NCBI RefSeq assembly: GCF_900289175.1
Contig: NZ_LT985747.1
Span: 848,006 to 912,005 of the forward strand
DNA: 64,000 bases
Direction of reading: 5' to 3'
Source: Paenibacillus faecalis
Lineage (GTDB): Bacteria > Bacillota > Bacilli > Paenibacillales > Paenibacillaceae
The notes under the pieces were generated by a model. The model was not told the DNA's origin. It ran no database searches and worked only from the letters and a program-made list of their open reading frames with translations. Below are positions 50,661-60,946 of this stretch, piece by piece (within the stretch, counting starts at the first letter, position 1; the number at the start of each line of letters is the position of its first letter). The position numbers and the translations under genes were made by a program.

Positions 50661-51125
50661 CTAGTCCATTCCCGGAAAATCCAGCTGACGAAGCGCCTCA
50701 TATGCGATGATGGCTGCTGAATTCGAAAGGTTCAGCGAACGGACCTTGTCGGTCATGGGCATGCGGATACAGTTGTCAGCGTTTGCAGCCAGCAGTTCGG
50801 GTGGAAGTCCTTTCGTTTCTTTTCCAAATACGAGAAAATCGCCGTCCTGAAAAGCAATATCAGTATAGCGTTTATCCGCTTTAGTCGATGCGTAGAAAAA
50901 TCGTCCCTCCGGATACTGCTCCTTAAGTTCTTCAAACGAATCATGATACTCGATATGAACAGCGTACCAATAATCAAGGCCCGCACGCTTTAAAGTTTTG
51001 TCATCTGTATTGAAACCGAGCGGTCGAACCAGGTGTAAATGTATCCCGGTTGCCGCGCAAGTTCTGGCGATATTTCCTGTATTGGCCGGTATTTCCGGCT
51101 CTACGAGTACGATGTGTAATGCCAT
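50661..51125 (-). CDS. trmL: tRNA (cytidine(34)-2'-O)-methyltransferase TrmL
   Basis: A 154-residue SPOUT methyltransferase that methylates the wobble base of tRNA-Leu. The trefoil-knot motifs are LVEPEIPANTGNIARTCAA (N-terminal), LVFGKETKGLP (motif 2) and MPMTDKVRSLNLSNSAAIIA (motif 3). ATG 51125 is preferred, as homologs begin MALHIVLVEP; a TTG nine bases upstream is nearer the GGTGG site and could serve. Confidence 0.95.
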   Translation of the reverse strand: MALHIVLVEPEIPANTGNIARTCAATGIHLHLVRPLGFNTDDKTLKRAGLDYWYAVHIEYHDSFEELKEQYPEGRFFYASTKADKRYTDIAFQDGDFLVFGKETKGLPPELLAANADNCIRMPMTDKVRSLNLSNSAAIIAYEALRQLDFPGMD

Positions 51126-51200
51126 AGTCGTCAAGTTCCACCCTTTTCATCTGTTTTCTTCTATTATAACTGAAAAAATATATTTCAACGCAATCACATA

Positions 51201-51233
51201 AAAGAACCTTCCGCCATAACGGAAGGTCCATCG
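51201..51233 (-). terminator. Terminator after serC
   Basis: GACCTTCCG and CGGAAGGTTC with a 6-base loop, then TTTTATG on the minus strand. Confidence 0.8.
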
Positions 51234-51240
51234 TGTGTTA

Positions 51241-52329
51241 TTATCCGCGAGTTTGCTTAAAATGTTTCATGAAATCAACGAGTGCTTGACAGCTTTCCAA
51301 AGGAGCTGCGTTATAAATGGATGCGCGCAATCCTCCGACGCTGCGATGGCCCTTCAGACCCACAAATCCTTCTTGCTCGGAAGCTTTAATGAACTCCTTC
51401 TCCAGTTCCTCCGAAGCCAGGCGGAACGTAACGTTCATGTCAGAACGGCTGGCTTCATCCGCACAACCGCGATAGAAGCCTTCACTTCCATCGATCATGT
51501 TATAGAGAAGCGACGCCTTTTTACGATTATAATTATGCATACCTTCCAAGCCGCCCTGCTCTTCAATCCACTTGAGCACCTCATTTATCATATAAATGCC
51601 GAAAGATGGAGGTGTATTGTACAAGGAGTTATTGCTTACATGCGTGTTGTAACGCAGCATAGTTGGAAGATGCTTAGGCGAATCTGCTATTAGCCCTTCT
51701 TTAGCAATGACAACCGTTACCCCGGATGGCCCCAGATTTTTCTGGGCTCCAGCATAGATCATTCCGAATTGATTGATGTCAAACGGCCGACTTAAAATAT
51801 CACTGGACATATCACAAATCAGCGGCACTGAAGCGGTATCAGGGAACTCCTTATACTGGGTTCCTCCAATCGTTTCATTGGAGGTTATATGCAAATAGGC
51901 CGGATTGTCAGATAACGAAATATCGCTCAGCTTCGGAATGGACATGTAATTGTCCTCTTCCGTGGAAGCAGCAATATGTGTTTCGCCGATCAACTTCGCT
52001 TCTTTATACGCCTTGGTCGCCCAGCTTCCTGTCATGACATAGTTAGCCTGCTGTCCCTGACCAAGAAAGTTCATCGGAATCATAGCAAACTGCGTGCTAG
52101 CTCCACCTTGCAAGAACAATACCTTATAACCTTCCGGATTGCCCAGCAAAGCCAAAAACCGTTCCTGCGCCTCATTATGTACCGACTCATAAACAGCTCC
52201 CCGGTGAGACATTTCCATGATGGACATGCCGGTCCCTCTGAAATCAACAAACTCCGCCTGTGCCCGCTTCAGCACTTCCAGCGGCAATGCGGCCGGTCCT
52301 GCGTTAAAATTGTATGCTCTCTTGCTCAA
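51241..52329 (-). CDS. serC: Phosphoserine aminotransferase
   Basis: Converts 3-phosphohydroxypyruvate to phosphoserine in serine synthesis. The 362-residue protein has YNFNAGPAALPLEVLKRAQ, EMSHRGAVYESVH, FLQGGASTQFAMIPMNFL, and the Schiff-base Lys in IYAGAQKNLGPSGVTVVI. The RSVGGLRASIYNA phosphate block ends it. TTG 52329 (MSKRAYNF) fits best: GGTGGAG lies 6 bases upstream, whereas the upstream GTG sits in that site. An IS3 element begins 170 bases upstream. Confidence 0.95.
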   Translation of the reverse strand: MSKRAYNFNAGPAALPLEVLKRAQAEFVDFRGTGMSIMEMSHRGAVYESVHNEAQERFLALLGNPEGYKVLFLQGGASTQFAMIPMNFLGQGQQANYVMTGSWATKAYKEAKLIGETHIAASTEEDNYMSIPKLSDISLSDNPAYLHITSNETIGGTQYKEFPDTASVPLICDMSSDILSRPFDINQFGMIYAGAQKNLGPSGVTVVIAKEGLIADSPKHLPTMLRYNTHVSNNSLYNTPPSFGIYMINEVLKWIEEQGGLEGMHNYNRKKASLLYNMIDGSEGFYRGCADEASRSDMNVTFRLASEELEKEFIKASEQEGFVGLKGHRSVGGLRASIYNAAPLESCQALVDFMKHFKQTRG

Positions 52330-52499
52330 ACGACTCTCCACCCTTTCTTTATCTAACTAAATATTATCGCTTATCATAGCAACAATAAGGAAGTATGCGC
52401 AAGTGCTTTTTTCTCTAATAAAAGTCACAAATAACCAAAGGCAGGACTTGCTCCATACCGGATACGATAAAAAAACCCTGGGTTTTAAGTTAAAGTGCA

Positions 52500-53761
52500 G
52501 CCCTTATAGTAGACATTGGAAAAACCCTTAGGTAAATCCAATGAATTATAAGGGGTGCATTTTCATGGCAATCAAAGGGCAAAAGTTCAAACATTATCCA
52601 GAATCTATAAAGATTGAAGCTATTCGGTTACATGTGGAAGAAGGATGAAGCTACAGGAAGATCATAGAGCACTTGGAGATACACGACAAGGATCGTGTGA
52701 AGAAATGGATGAGAAAGTATCGCGAGAATGGACAGGAAAGTTTCAAAGATAAGCGTGAAGAGCCATTTCGGACAGAGACAGAGCAGGAGCGCTTGATTCG
52801 ACGATTACAATTGGAGGTAGATGTTCTAAAAAAGTGGTTACACATCTTGAATCGGGAGGTGTCCAAGACAGATACTACGTCGTTGATGAAATGAAGGAGC
52901 AGCAAAGCGTTAAAGAGCTATGCTCTTATTTGAATATAAGTAGAAATGGTTACTACGCCTATTTGAAGCACGGTACTACAGATCCGGATAAAGAACTAAA
53001 GCTTACCATTCTTTCAAATCTATGAGCAACGTAACAAGACTGTAGGTTACCGGCGTATTCAAGATGAGTTTTATCGTCAATATAACCTTATCGTCAATCA
53101 TAAGAAAGTTCTACGGCTTATGCAAGAGTTAGGAATCAAAGCCATTATAAGGCAGAAATATACCCATCGAACAAGCTATGAAGCAACCGTATCCAACGGG
53201 AGAGTAGCTGAGAATTTACTACAACGGGATTTCCATGCTGATGCTCCAAATCAAAAGTGGGTCACTGATGTTACACAATACTGTGTATTCGATGATCGGA
53301 TACTTATCTGCTATAAAGAATCTTAGGAACGGTGAAATCGTATCTTATCACATCAGTAATCATAATGATAATCCACAAGTGTTAGAAACATTTAGAAAGG
53401 CATTTGAAGCACATGCAGACGTGACTGGCACAATACCCGGATTGATCGTTCACAGTGACCTGGGGTGCCAGTACACGTCCCATGCCTATCACAACATGCT
53501 GCCAATGGTTGGCGCCCAAATCAGCATGTCACGTCGAGGCAATTGTTATGACAACGCCTCAATAGAAAGCTTCTTCGAAAGTGGAAGCTCTCTATCCCTA
53601 TAATATCCGAAGTATCGAGGAAGCACAAAGACGAATGGAGGAATACATTCGTTTTTACAACGAAGAACGAGCACAGAGGAAATTAAATAAGCTGACGCCG
53701 GTTGAATACCGACGCCAGTTTACAGCCTAGGGCTTTTTCTACTGTCTACAAGAAGGGGGCT
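52500..53761 (+). mobile_element. IS3-family insertion sequence, degenerate
   Basis: The ends pair as imperfect inverted repeats: GTAGACATTGGAAAAACCCT near the left end and the reverse of AGGGCTTTTTCTACTGTCTAC near the right. orfA (from ATG 52565) reads KFKHYPESIKIEAIRLHVEE and is stopped by TGA at 52646 where TGG is expected; it goes on as SYRKIIEHLEIHDKDRVKKW. orfB keeps DDE-type blocks (WVTDVTQY, GLIVHSDLGCQYTSHAYHNM, MSRRGNCYDNASIESF) but has at least three frame breaks. It cannot make an active transposase. Confidence 0.85.
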
Positions 53762-53996
53762 TGACCAAACTCGCTGGTAGGGGTGTATTATTAATGCGAT
53801 GTCCAATGATCCTAAGCTTACCTTTCGTCATCCCCCAGTCCCATTGGTTCCTTCAAAATATTTGTCGTTAACTTTCGGTTAAGAGCTCAATTAAATGCTT
53901 TCTCAGTTCTCGCGCCAAGCCATGGGACAATTAAAGAGGATTCGCAATTTATTGAACAACAATATTCTGGACCAATGGCTTCGTAGATCATAGAAC

Positions 53997-54356
53997 TTAT
54001 TCTACAACTACAATTTTTGTTGCCACACCTTGTCTTATTCTAGAATCCTCGTATCTACCAGTAGTCCATACTATAACCTTATCTCCAACTTCAGCAGTGT
54101 GATCAATTCGACTTGTTCCAAGTCTATAAAATTGCTCTATATTTTCATCATTGTCAGTGGATGAAACAGTAATGGATGTGTCATCTTTTTTAATTATAGA
54201 CGCCTTAAAAGAGTCCATTGAAGTCATTTCTTTTTCAATCTGCTTGTCATCTTTCCCATTGCTATCACCTCCAATATTTTGGACATCGTTATTACATCCC
54301 ACCAGAATGAGAAACGATAGACAAGCAATGGAAAGCGAACTTAGTAAGTTTTTCAT
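53997..54356 (-). CDS. Small lipoprotein with DUF3221-like domain
   Basis: A 119-residue lipoprotein: signal LSIACLSFLILVGC with Cys21, an acidic linker, and a C-terminal domain ending EVGDKVIVWTTGRYEDSRIR with QGVATKIVVVE, as in the YobA/DUF3221 family. GGAGGAG precedes the ATG. It lies 70 bases downstream of a protease gene on the same strand, between two IS3 elements. Confidence 0.7.
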   Translation of the reverse strand: MKNLLSSLSIACLSFLILVGCNNDVQNIGGDSNGKDDKQIEKEMTSMDSFKASIIKKDDTSITVSSTDNDENIEQFYRLGTSRIDHTAEVGDKVIVWTTGRYEDSRIRQGVATKIVVVE

Positions 54357-54427
54357 AATCTCCTCCCCCCTTATTAAGTTCGACGTAATGAATTCAAAAA
54401 AAGTTTCAGCTTTTTACGAAATTGTAT

Positions 54428-55792
54428 TTAATTTGGTAACCATGTTACAGGTGTGACCCCCAATCGATTCTGAACATGGGTAACATGGCTATAAACTCTA
54501 AGTGTTGTACCTTCCTCATTTTCATAACTTCCTTTGTGAACTCCTTTTAGGGTTCCTGTTTTATCATTCCATATTGTACCGCCACTATCGCCCCCACTAG
54601 AAAGATAATTTGCAACCCGTAAACTGGTGAACCAAGTTTTTCCATACGGATTATCATGCCCCCAGTATGCACTGTGATTCTTACTTTGCAAAGTTCCACA
54701 TCTGTTACCCCACATCCCGGCCTTACACACTCTCTCGCCTAGAACATCATCCCCTGCAACCTGAACTCCCGTGAACCTCTGCGCCTCACCGTAGACTTTA
54801 CTGCTTAATATGTCATTTGAAGTTACTCTTACTGCTACGGCATCTACTTCGTTCCCGTAATGCTTCTTACTACTAAGCACACCAATATAATTTGAACCTT
54901 GATATATTCCTGTCCCTACCTGCTTTGGCCAGCAATGTTCAGCAGTGACTATATAAGGATTTGAGGAAGAATCAATTGCAGAGAAACCAACTGAACAATT
55001 TCCTGTAGTATTAGGGTTTATATCAATGACTAATCCTGCATGAATTCTAGGATAAGTGAAATAACGCTCTTCCTCGTAAGTCGAATAATTAGGACTTATC
55101 TTTTTCAATTCAATAACTGCTGGATCTATAGAGACTAATTTAGAAATTTTTGAAACATATTGTTGATCAACTTCACCGTCAATTCCAATAACTATCTTCT
55201 GATTTATAAAATCCAGATTAACATATTCTATCGGTACACCGTCTTCTTTTAATTGTTGAACATTTTGAGATATTGTATTAGTAGCTTCGTCCAGCTCTTG
55301 TTCTGAGTATGTTGCCTCATATATCTTCAACGTTAGTTCGTTGTTTGTTGCATTCTGCAATTCCTTTACTTGCGAATCTCTCGTTTGTTTTGTCTGTAAG
55401 CCCTGCATATCTTTTTTAAATCCAATATAAACAACTCCACCCTCTGTTTGATCTATGTACATTCCTAAGTAACCTTCCTTTAAATCTGGAGTTGATGTAA
55501 TTTCCTCTTTTAACTTAGGAATGTATTCATCTTGCTTTTTAAAACGCTCATCGAGAGCTAGTTCTTCAGTTTCTGTCAAGTAGAATCCGTACTTTTGAGA
55601 GACACGCATTTCTCCAGATTCACTTTTTTGTAATGAATTAGTTGGGAGTCCGAAAACCGCTCTTTGATTAAATAATTCATTCTCACTAATTCCATTACTT
55701 AATAGGTCAGACTCTCGAGCTTCAATTCCATTAATTCCCAGGAAAAAGAACATTATTACCACTAGACTTGTAGACATTATTTTCTTCAACAC
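54428..55792 (-). CDS. Secreted trypsin-like serine protease (streptogrisin/S1-like)
   Basis: A 454-residue exported protease. A signal peptide (residues 1-26) is followed by a pro-region of about 220 residues. The protease domain has the triad: His in VTAEHCWP, Asp in NEVDAVAVRV, Ser in SSGGDSGGTIWN. Cys pairs (RVCKAGMWGNRCG) and the layout recall alpha-lytic/streptogrisin-type enzymes, which are typical of actinobacteria. The pro-region with repeated helices is like that of this group. GTG 55792 is 8 bases after GGGGG. Flanked by IS3 elements, so likely acquired. Confidence 0.85.
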   Translation of the reverse strand: MLKKIMSTSLVVIMFFFLGINGIEARESDLLSNGISENELFNQRAVFGLPTNSLQKSESGEMRVSQKYGFYLTETEELALDERFKKQDEYIPKLKEEITSTPDLKEGYLGMYIDQTEGGVVYIGFKKDMQGLQTKQTRDSQVKELQNATNNELTLKIYEATYSEQELDEATNTISQNVQQLKEDGVPIEYVNLDFINQKIVIGIDGEVDQQYVSKISKLVSIDPAVIELKKISPNYSTYEEERYFTYPRIHAGLVIDINPNTTGNCSVGFSAIDSSSNPYIVTAEHCWPKQVGTGIYQGSNYIGVLSSKKHYGNEVDAVAVRVTSNDILSSKVYGEAQRFTGVQVAGDDVLGERVCKAGMWGNRCGTLQSKNHSAYWGHDNPYGKTWFTSLRVANYLSSGGDSGGTIWNDKTGTLKGVHKGSYENEEGTTLRVYSHVTHVQNRLGVTPVTWLPN

Positions 55793-55894
55793 TTTTTATA
55801 CCCCCTTATTAATATAAACTCTTATATACTTAAACAATTTATTTTTAATAAAACATATTCCAAAAGGTTAGTTTGATGACCTGTATGGATCGTC

Positions 55895-56940
55895 TACACT
55901 TAGTTGGACAGAAAAAATAAGGGCTAGTAGAATAAGCAGATAAGATAAAGGAGCGGATCTACAATGCCAAGAGAACGACGGACATTTACAGCAGAATTCA
56001 AGAATCAAATGGTAGAGCTTTATGAGAATGGAAAATCGAGAGCTGCAATTTTAGAGAAATATGGCTCACAACCTCATCCTTAGATCGTTGGATTAAACAA
56101 TCTCAAACATCAGGTTCGTTCTCGGAGAAGGACAATCGCTCTGCGGAAGAAAATGAACTCATCGCCTTACGAAAAGAGAACCAACGCCTCAAAATGGAGA
56201 ATGACATTTTAAAGCAAGCCGCGCTGATCATGGGACGAAAGTAGCTATCATTCAGAACAACCGTGATAAATACTCGGTATCAGCAATGTGTGACGTCCTG
56301 CAAATCGCAAGAAGTTCATTCTATTATGAAGCCAAAGAACGACCAAATGAAGATGAGGTCACCAAAGCCGTGGTGGAGATTTTCCACAAGAATCGGAAAG
56401 CCTACGGTACACGTAAGATCAAAGTGAAGCTCCATGAACGCGGACTCACTGTGTCCAGACGGCGAATTGGTCGGATTATGAAACAGCAAGGCCTGGTCTC
56501 CACGTACACATTAGCTCAATACAAGCCCCATAAAACGGCATGTAACGAAGCAACAACGGCGAATATCCTGGATCGGGAGTTTGAGCAATCGGAGCCTAAA
56601 CGCTTCGTTGTCAGCGACCTAACGTATGTAAAAGTCCAGAACCAATGGCATTACATCTGTGTGCTGATGGATCTATTTAATCGAGAAATTATTGGTCATA
56701 GTGTAGGTCCGAACAAAGACGCTGCTTTGATTTCTCGCGCCTTTGCGACGGTTAAGGGTGATCTGCGTCAGATTCAATGGTTCCATACCGACCTTGCAGC
56801 GAGTTTAAGAATCAAAAGATGGATGAGCTTTTGAAGGCGTTTAAATTGGCTGCTCATTCAGTATGAAAGGCTGTCCATATGACAACGCCGTCGCTGAAGC
56901 TACCTACAAAATCATGAAAAACAGAGTTTGTAAACCTTCG
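55895..56940 (+). mobile_element. IS3-family element, left part (right end lost)
   Basis: orfA begins MPRERRTFTAEFKNQMVELY and hits a stop near 56080 after a one-base shift, then goes on as ENELIALRKENQRLKMENDI. orfB (56286-56834) has IARSSFYYEAKERPNEDEVT, GTRKIKVKLHERGL and the catalytic FVVSDLTYVKVQNQWHYICV and WFHTD, but loses its frame at about 56800 (KMDELLKAFKLA, YDNAVAEATYKIMK are out of frame). The right inverted repeat is absent; at about 56940 it passes into a different IS3 element. Confidence 0.8.
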
Positions 56941-57926
56941 CCACTTGGAACTCGAAAGGGAGAATGAAGTCTTAAAAAAGTGCTTGGAAATCTGGATACA
57001 GGAGGTGTGCAAGGCAAATATCAAATCATCTATTTAGCCGCAGAACATTATCCCGTAACGGGGCTCTGCCGTCTGTTAGCTGTTTCAAGAAGTGGATATT
57101 ATCGTTATCTAAGCAGGCAGAGTCAGGATAAAAATCAAGAGATAAAAGAACTCATTAAAGCGATTTACAAGCAGAGAAATGGAACATATGGATACCGGAG
57201 AATAGAAGATGAATTAGAAGTCCAGTACGGTAAAAAGGTGAATCACAAGAAGGTGCTTCGCCTGATGCAAGAGCTTGGGCTGAAAGCTGTGATTTGAAGG
57301 AAGCGTAACTACCGAAGTGCATACCAAGCAGCTGAGGCCGAGGGTCGTGTAGCGGATAATTTGCTTAAACGCGATTTTACAGCAGACAGACCAAACCAAA
57401 AGTGGGTAACGGATGTGACGCAGTATGTGTTGGGGAGGAGCGATTATATCTGTCAGCTATTAAAGATTTGTGTACCAAAGAGATTGTTGCTCATCACATA
57501 AGCAGACGCAACGACAACGAATTGGTCTTGGAGACGTTTAAAGCCGCATTTGACATGCAAAAAGACGCGACTGGCAAGTTAGCCGGATTGATCGTTCACA
57601 GCGATCAAGGCTTCCAGTACACGTCTCATGTGTATCACGACATGCTGTCTACGGTTAACGCCCAAATCAGCATGTCCAGGCGCGGCAATTGTTTAGACAA
57701 CGCCGCTATGGAGAGCTTCTTCTCACATCTTAAAGCAGAAACGCTCTATCCTTATCATATTCGTTCTCTCGATGAGGCACAACAGAGAATAGAAGAATTT
57801 ATACACTTTTATAACCATGAGGCTTCAAAGGAAGCTAAACAAGTTGACACCGATACAGTATCGGAGCAAGCTTGTAGCTTAGGGCTTTTTTCAATGTCTA
57901 CAAAAATGGGGCTTGACCAGTTTTAC
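56941..57926 (+). mobile_element. IS3-family element, right part (left end lost)
   Basis: It matches the 52.5 kb element: HYPVTGLCRLLAVSRSGYYR, NGTYGYRRIEDELEVQYGKK, SAIKDLCTKEIVAHHISRRN and GLIVHSDQGFQYTSHVYHDM with MSRRGNCLDNAAMESFFSHL. Its right end AGGGCTTTTTTCAATGTCTAC is nearly the same as that at 53730. A TGA at 57295 and frame breaks near 57400 and 57840 inactivate it. It ends about 25 bases before the stop codon of glnA. Confidence 0.8.
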
Positions 57927-57950
57927 CCACAGGGCATCTTTCTTGCTTCA

Positions 57951-59375
57951 TTAAATATCGTAATAGAGCGAATATTCATGCGGATGCACGCGAATCGATA
58001 CAGCTTTGGCTTCACTCCGTTTCAACTCGATGAAGTTGTCAAGAAACTCCTTCGTAAATACGCCGCCTTCTGTTAAAAACTCATAATCCGCCTGCAGGGC
58101 ATCCAGTGCTTCATCCAGCGTTCCCGGCACGCTGCGGATCTCCCTCTTCTCCGCATCAGACAGTTCGTAAATGTTTTTGTCAAACGGTCCGTATCCGAGC
58201 GTGACTGGATCAATCTTCCGTTTAATACCGTCCAGACCAGCCATCAGCATCGCAGAGAAGGCCAGATACGGATTCGCTGTTGAATCCGGCGTACGGAACT
58301 CAATTCGGCAACCTTTAGGTGTGACCGCTGCAACCGGAATCCGAATCGCCGCTGAACGGTTACCTTTCGAGAATACCAGATTTACAGGAGCTTCATAACC
58401 GGGTACTAGACGTTTGAAAGAATTCGTACTTGGGTTCGTTAGTGCAATAAGAGCCGGAGCATGATACAGAATGCCGCCGATATAATGCATTGCGGTCTCA
58501 CTAAGATTGGCATAAGCCCCTTTTTCATAGAAAAGTGGAGTGTCTCCATTAAAAATAGACTGATGGACATGCATCCCGCTTCCGTTATCACCAAAGAGGG
58601 GCTTCGGCATAAATGTAGCGGTTTTTCCATATTGACGTGCGGTATTATGAACAATGTATTTATAGATCAGCAGATTGTCTGCTGTTTTCTTCAATGTATC
58701 AAAACGGAAGTTGATCTCCGCCTGACCTGCGGTTGCTACCTCATGATGATGGCGCTCTACCCGAAGTCCAGCTTCGTTTAGCAAACGGCACATTTCGCTG
58801 CGGATATCCTGATGAGTGTCAACTGGAGCCACAGGCACGTAACCACCTTTAACACCGATCTTGAATCCGAGATTACCGCCTTCTTCCTTCCGATTGGTGT
58901 TCCATGCCGCTTCCCCGGACTCAACGACATAACTGGAACGATTCATCGAACTTTCATAACGAACATCGTCAAACAGAAAAAACTCAGATTCCGGAGCAAA
59001 AAACGCAGCGGTACCTATGCCGCTGTCCTGCAAAAATTGCTCAGCCCGTTCTGCAATCCCGCGGGGGTCCCGATCATATGCTTCACCATCCGGTGTATAA
59101 ATATTGCTCATAATATTCAGTGTAGGATGTGCAGTAAAGGGATCGATGTAACATGATTCCGGGTCCGGGATCATCACCATATCCGATTCTTCAATGCCGC
59201 GGAAACCTACAATGGAAGAACCGTCAAAGGCCACCCCATTCACAAACGTTTCCTCATCTACTTCTGATGCCGGTAATGTAATATGATGCGCCCGTCCTGA
59301 CAAATCTACAAACCGAAAATCAACCCATTCAACGCTATTTGCTTGAATCATCTGCATTACACTCTCTACCGACAT
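57951..59375 (-). CDS. glnA: Glutamine synthetase, GSI-beta type
   Basis: Makes glutamine from glutamate and ammonium. The 474-residue protein has EFFLFDDVRYESS, HHHEVATAGQAEINFRFDT, GDNGSGMHVHQSIF and NRSAAIRIPVAA. It resembles the E. coli enzyme rather than the 444-residue Bacillus GlnA: the insertions around ESSMNRSSYVVESGEAAWN are present, and the adenylylation-region Tyr is kept at 403 (FDKNIYELSDAEKREIRSVP). Whether an adenylyltransferase exists is unknown. AGGAGG-type site precedes ATG 59375. A perfect GlnR/TnrA box lies 136 bases upstream. Confidence 0.95.
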   Translation of the reverse strand: MSVESVMQMIQANSVEWVDFRFVDLSGRAHHITLPASEVDEETFVNGVAFDGSSIVGFRGIEESDMVMIPDPESCYIDPFTAHPTLNIMSNIYTPDGEAYDRDPRGIAERAEQFLQDSGIGTAAFFAPESEFFLFDDVRYESSMNRSSYVVESGEAAWNTNRKEEGGNLGFKIGVKGGYVPVAPVDTHQDIRSEMCRLLNEAGLRVERHHHEVATAGQAEINFRFDTLKKTADNLLIYKYIVHNTARQYGKTATFMPKPLFGDNGSGMHVHQSIFNGDTPLFYEKGAYANLSETAMHYIGGILYHAPALIALTNPSTNSFKRLVPGYEAPVNLVFSKGNRSAAIRIPVAAVTPKGCRIEFRTPDSTANPYLAFSAMLMAGLDGIKRKIDPVTLGYGPFDKNIYELSDAEKREIRSVPGTLDEALDALQADYEFLTEGGVFTKEFLDNFIELKRSEAKAVSIRVHPHEYSLYYDI

Positions 59376-59510
59376 GTCTCTTCCTCCTATTTCCGAACAT
59401 TAAAGATGTTTTCACACGATAACGTTCCTTAAATTTCACTTTCTTTTTTGTCATTATATTCTGCTGTAATATGTAACGTCAATACTCATGTCAGGTATTT
59501 TTCAAATTAA

Positions 59511-59527
59511 TGTTATAAAACCTTACA
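59511..59527. promoter_or_regulatory. GlnR/TnrA-binding site
   Basis: TGTTATAAAACCTTACA matches TGTNAN7TNACA at every fixed position. It lies between aroF and glnA, so it most likely controls glnA on the minus strand. The rest of the 340-base gap holds the aroF terminator and AT-rich sequence. Confidence 0.75.
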
Positions 59528-59647
59528 TATATTTTAATATAACTTTACATGTGCATCAGCTTCGGCATTTTGAATATGCCATAATTACGTTTCGGCTCAA
59601 CCCATCTAAAATGCTAAAGTATGGCTAGATAACTTTTTTCAACCAAA

Positions 59648-59677
59648 AAAACGCCTTTCTTGAAGAAAGACGTTTTG
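59648..59677 (-). terminator. Terminator after aroF
   Basis: AAACGTCTTTCTT and AAGAAAGGCGTTT pair with one G-T on the minus strand and are followed by TTTT. Confidence 0.85.
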
Positions 59678-59718
59678 CTTAAACTTTGTGACCTTGTACA
59701 ATTTCAAGTCCTGTATGA

Positions 59719-60774
59719 TCAAACCCTTTGGAAGTCGACAGTAGGTGCCTTTACCGTATTAAAAGTTTTTCCGACGATCGGAGCAAGCTTCTCCAGGTCT
59801 TTCAGCAACTGAGCGAACTGGTCCGGGAACAGCGATTGAACCCCATCCCCTGTCATGGAATGATCCGGGTCCGTATGCATTTCAATGATTAGCCCGTCTG
59901 CGCCAGCTGCAACCGAAGCTTTGGACATCGGTTCAACAAGCTCACGTCTGCCTGTTCCATGACTTGGGTCGGAAATAACAGGCAGATGACTTAACTGCTG
60001 CAAAACAGGGATCGCAGACAAGTCAAGGGTGTTGCGGGTGTACGTCTCAAATGTTCGGATTCCACGCTCGCACAGCATAACATTTGGATTTCCACCAGCA
60101 AGAATGTATTCAGCCGCATTAAGGAATTCATCGTAAGTCGAGCTGAAACCACGTTTTAATAAAACCGGCTTGCCGCAAGTCCCCAACTTCCGCAACAAAT
60201 CAAAGTTTTGCATATTTCGGGTTCCAACCTGCAAAATATCAGCGTATTCCGCACAGATATCTACATATTCCGGTGTCATCACTTCTGTAATGGTAAGCAG
60301 TCCATGTTTCTCCCCAGCTTCAGCCATCATAATAAGCCCTTCAACGCCAATGCCTTGGAAGCTGTAAGGTCCGGTACGAGGCTTAAATGCCCCGCCCCGA
60401 AGCACCTGGCCGCCTGCAGCCTTGACCAGTCTTCCAATTTCATCAATCTGCTCCGCCGATTCTACTGCACAAGGCCCCCCCATAACGACCAGGTTATCGC
60501 CACCGATCTTCACACCTTTAATATTAATCACCGTGTTTTCCGGATGGAAATCCCGGCTTGCGAGCTTGTAAGATTTAGAGATTTTAACGACATTCTGTAC
60601 ACCTTTCATTTGGCGAAGATGCTCCGAGAGCTTCGGATCAACACTTCCGATGAGGCCGATAACAGTATGATCTGTCCCTTTCGAGATATGGACCTGAAGT
60701 CCTTCTTTCTCTATTTCGTTAACGATTTGACGGAACTGATCTTCCGGAATTTTATTAGATGTAATCACGATCAT
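59719..60774 (-). CDS. aroF: 3-deoxy-7-phosphoheptulonate synthase (DAHP synthase, type I-beta)
   Basis: First step of the shikimate pathway, from PEP and erythrose 4-phosphate. The 351-residue enzyme has an N-terminal ferredoxin-like ACT-type domain ([20 protein letters not shown], residues 1-75), as in the Thermotoga enzyme, which is used for feedback control. The barrel has [40 protein letters not shown] and [13 protein letters not shown] with metal and substrate residues. ATG 60774 is 7 bases after AAGGA; a GTG at 60810 is possible but lacks a site. The leader 60775-60946 has no further feature I can support. Confidence 0.93.
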   Translation of the reverse strand: MIVITSNKIPEDQFRQIVNEIEKEGLQVHISKGTDHTVIGLIGSVDPKLSEHLRQMKGVQNVVKISKSYKLASRDFHPENTVINIKGVKIGGDNLVVMGGPCAVESAEQIDEIGRLVKAAGGQVLRGGAFKPRTGPYSFQGIGVEGLIMMAEAGEKHGLLTITEVMTPEYVDICAEYADILQVGTRNMQNFDLLRKLGTCGKPVLLKRGFSSTYDEFLNAAEYILAGGNPNVMLCERGIRTFETYTRNTLDLSAIPVLQQLSHLPVISDPSHGTGRRELVEPMSKASVAAGADGLIIEMHTDPDHSMTGDGVQSLFPDQFAQLLKDLEKLAPIVGKTFNTVKAPTVDFQRV

Positions 60775-60946
60775 TTCTATATCCTTCTTTCTAAATATAT
60801 TTTTGTTCACATCTCAACTCTATTTATTCACTTTCATACTTAAGCGCTTGTTTGCTTTTAAGCTTCTATGCATTGAAGTAAATGTACTAAAAATTTCCCT
60901 GTTCGTCAAGCCTTAATTCATACCTGACAAACAGGGAGCCATTCTA

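Noticed and set aside
60208..60843. Plus-strand frame of 211 codons opposite aroF
   Set aside because: The aroF protein is certain; the antisense frame has a composition typical of shadows.
60835..60860. cre-like TTAAGCGCTTGT upstream of aroF
   Set aside because: Only the central palindrome fits; flanks are poor and shikimate genes are not usual CcpA targets.
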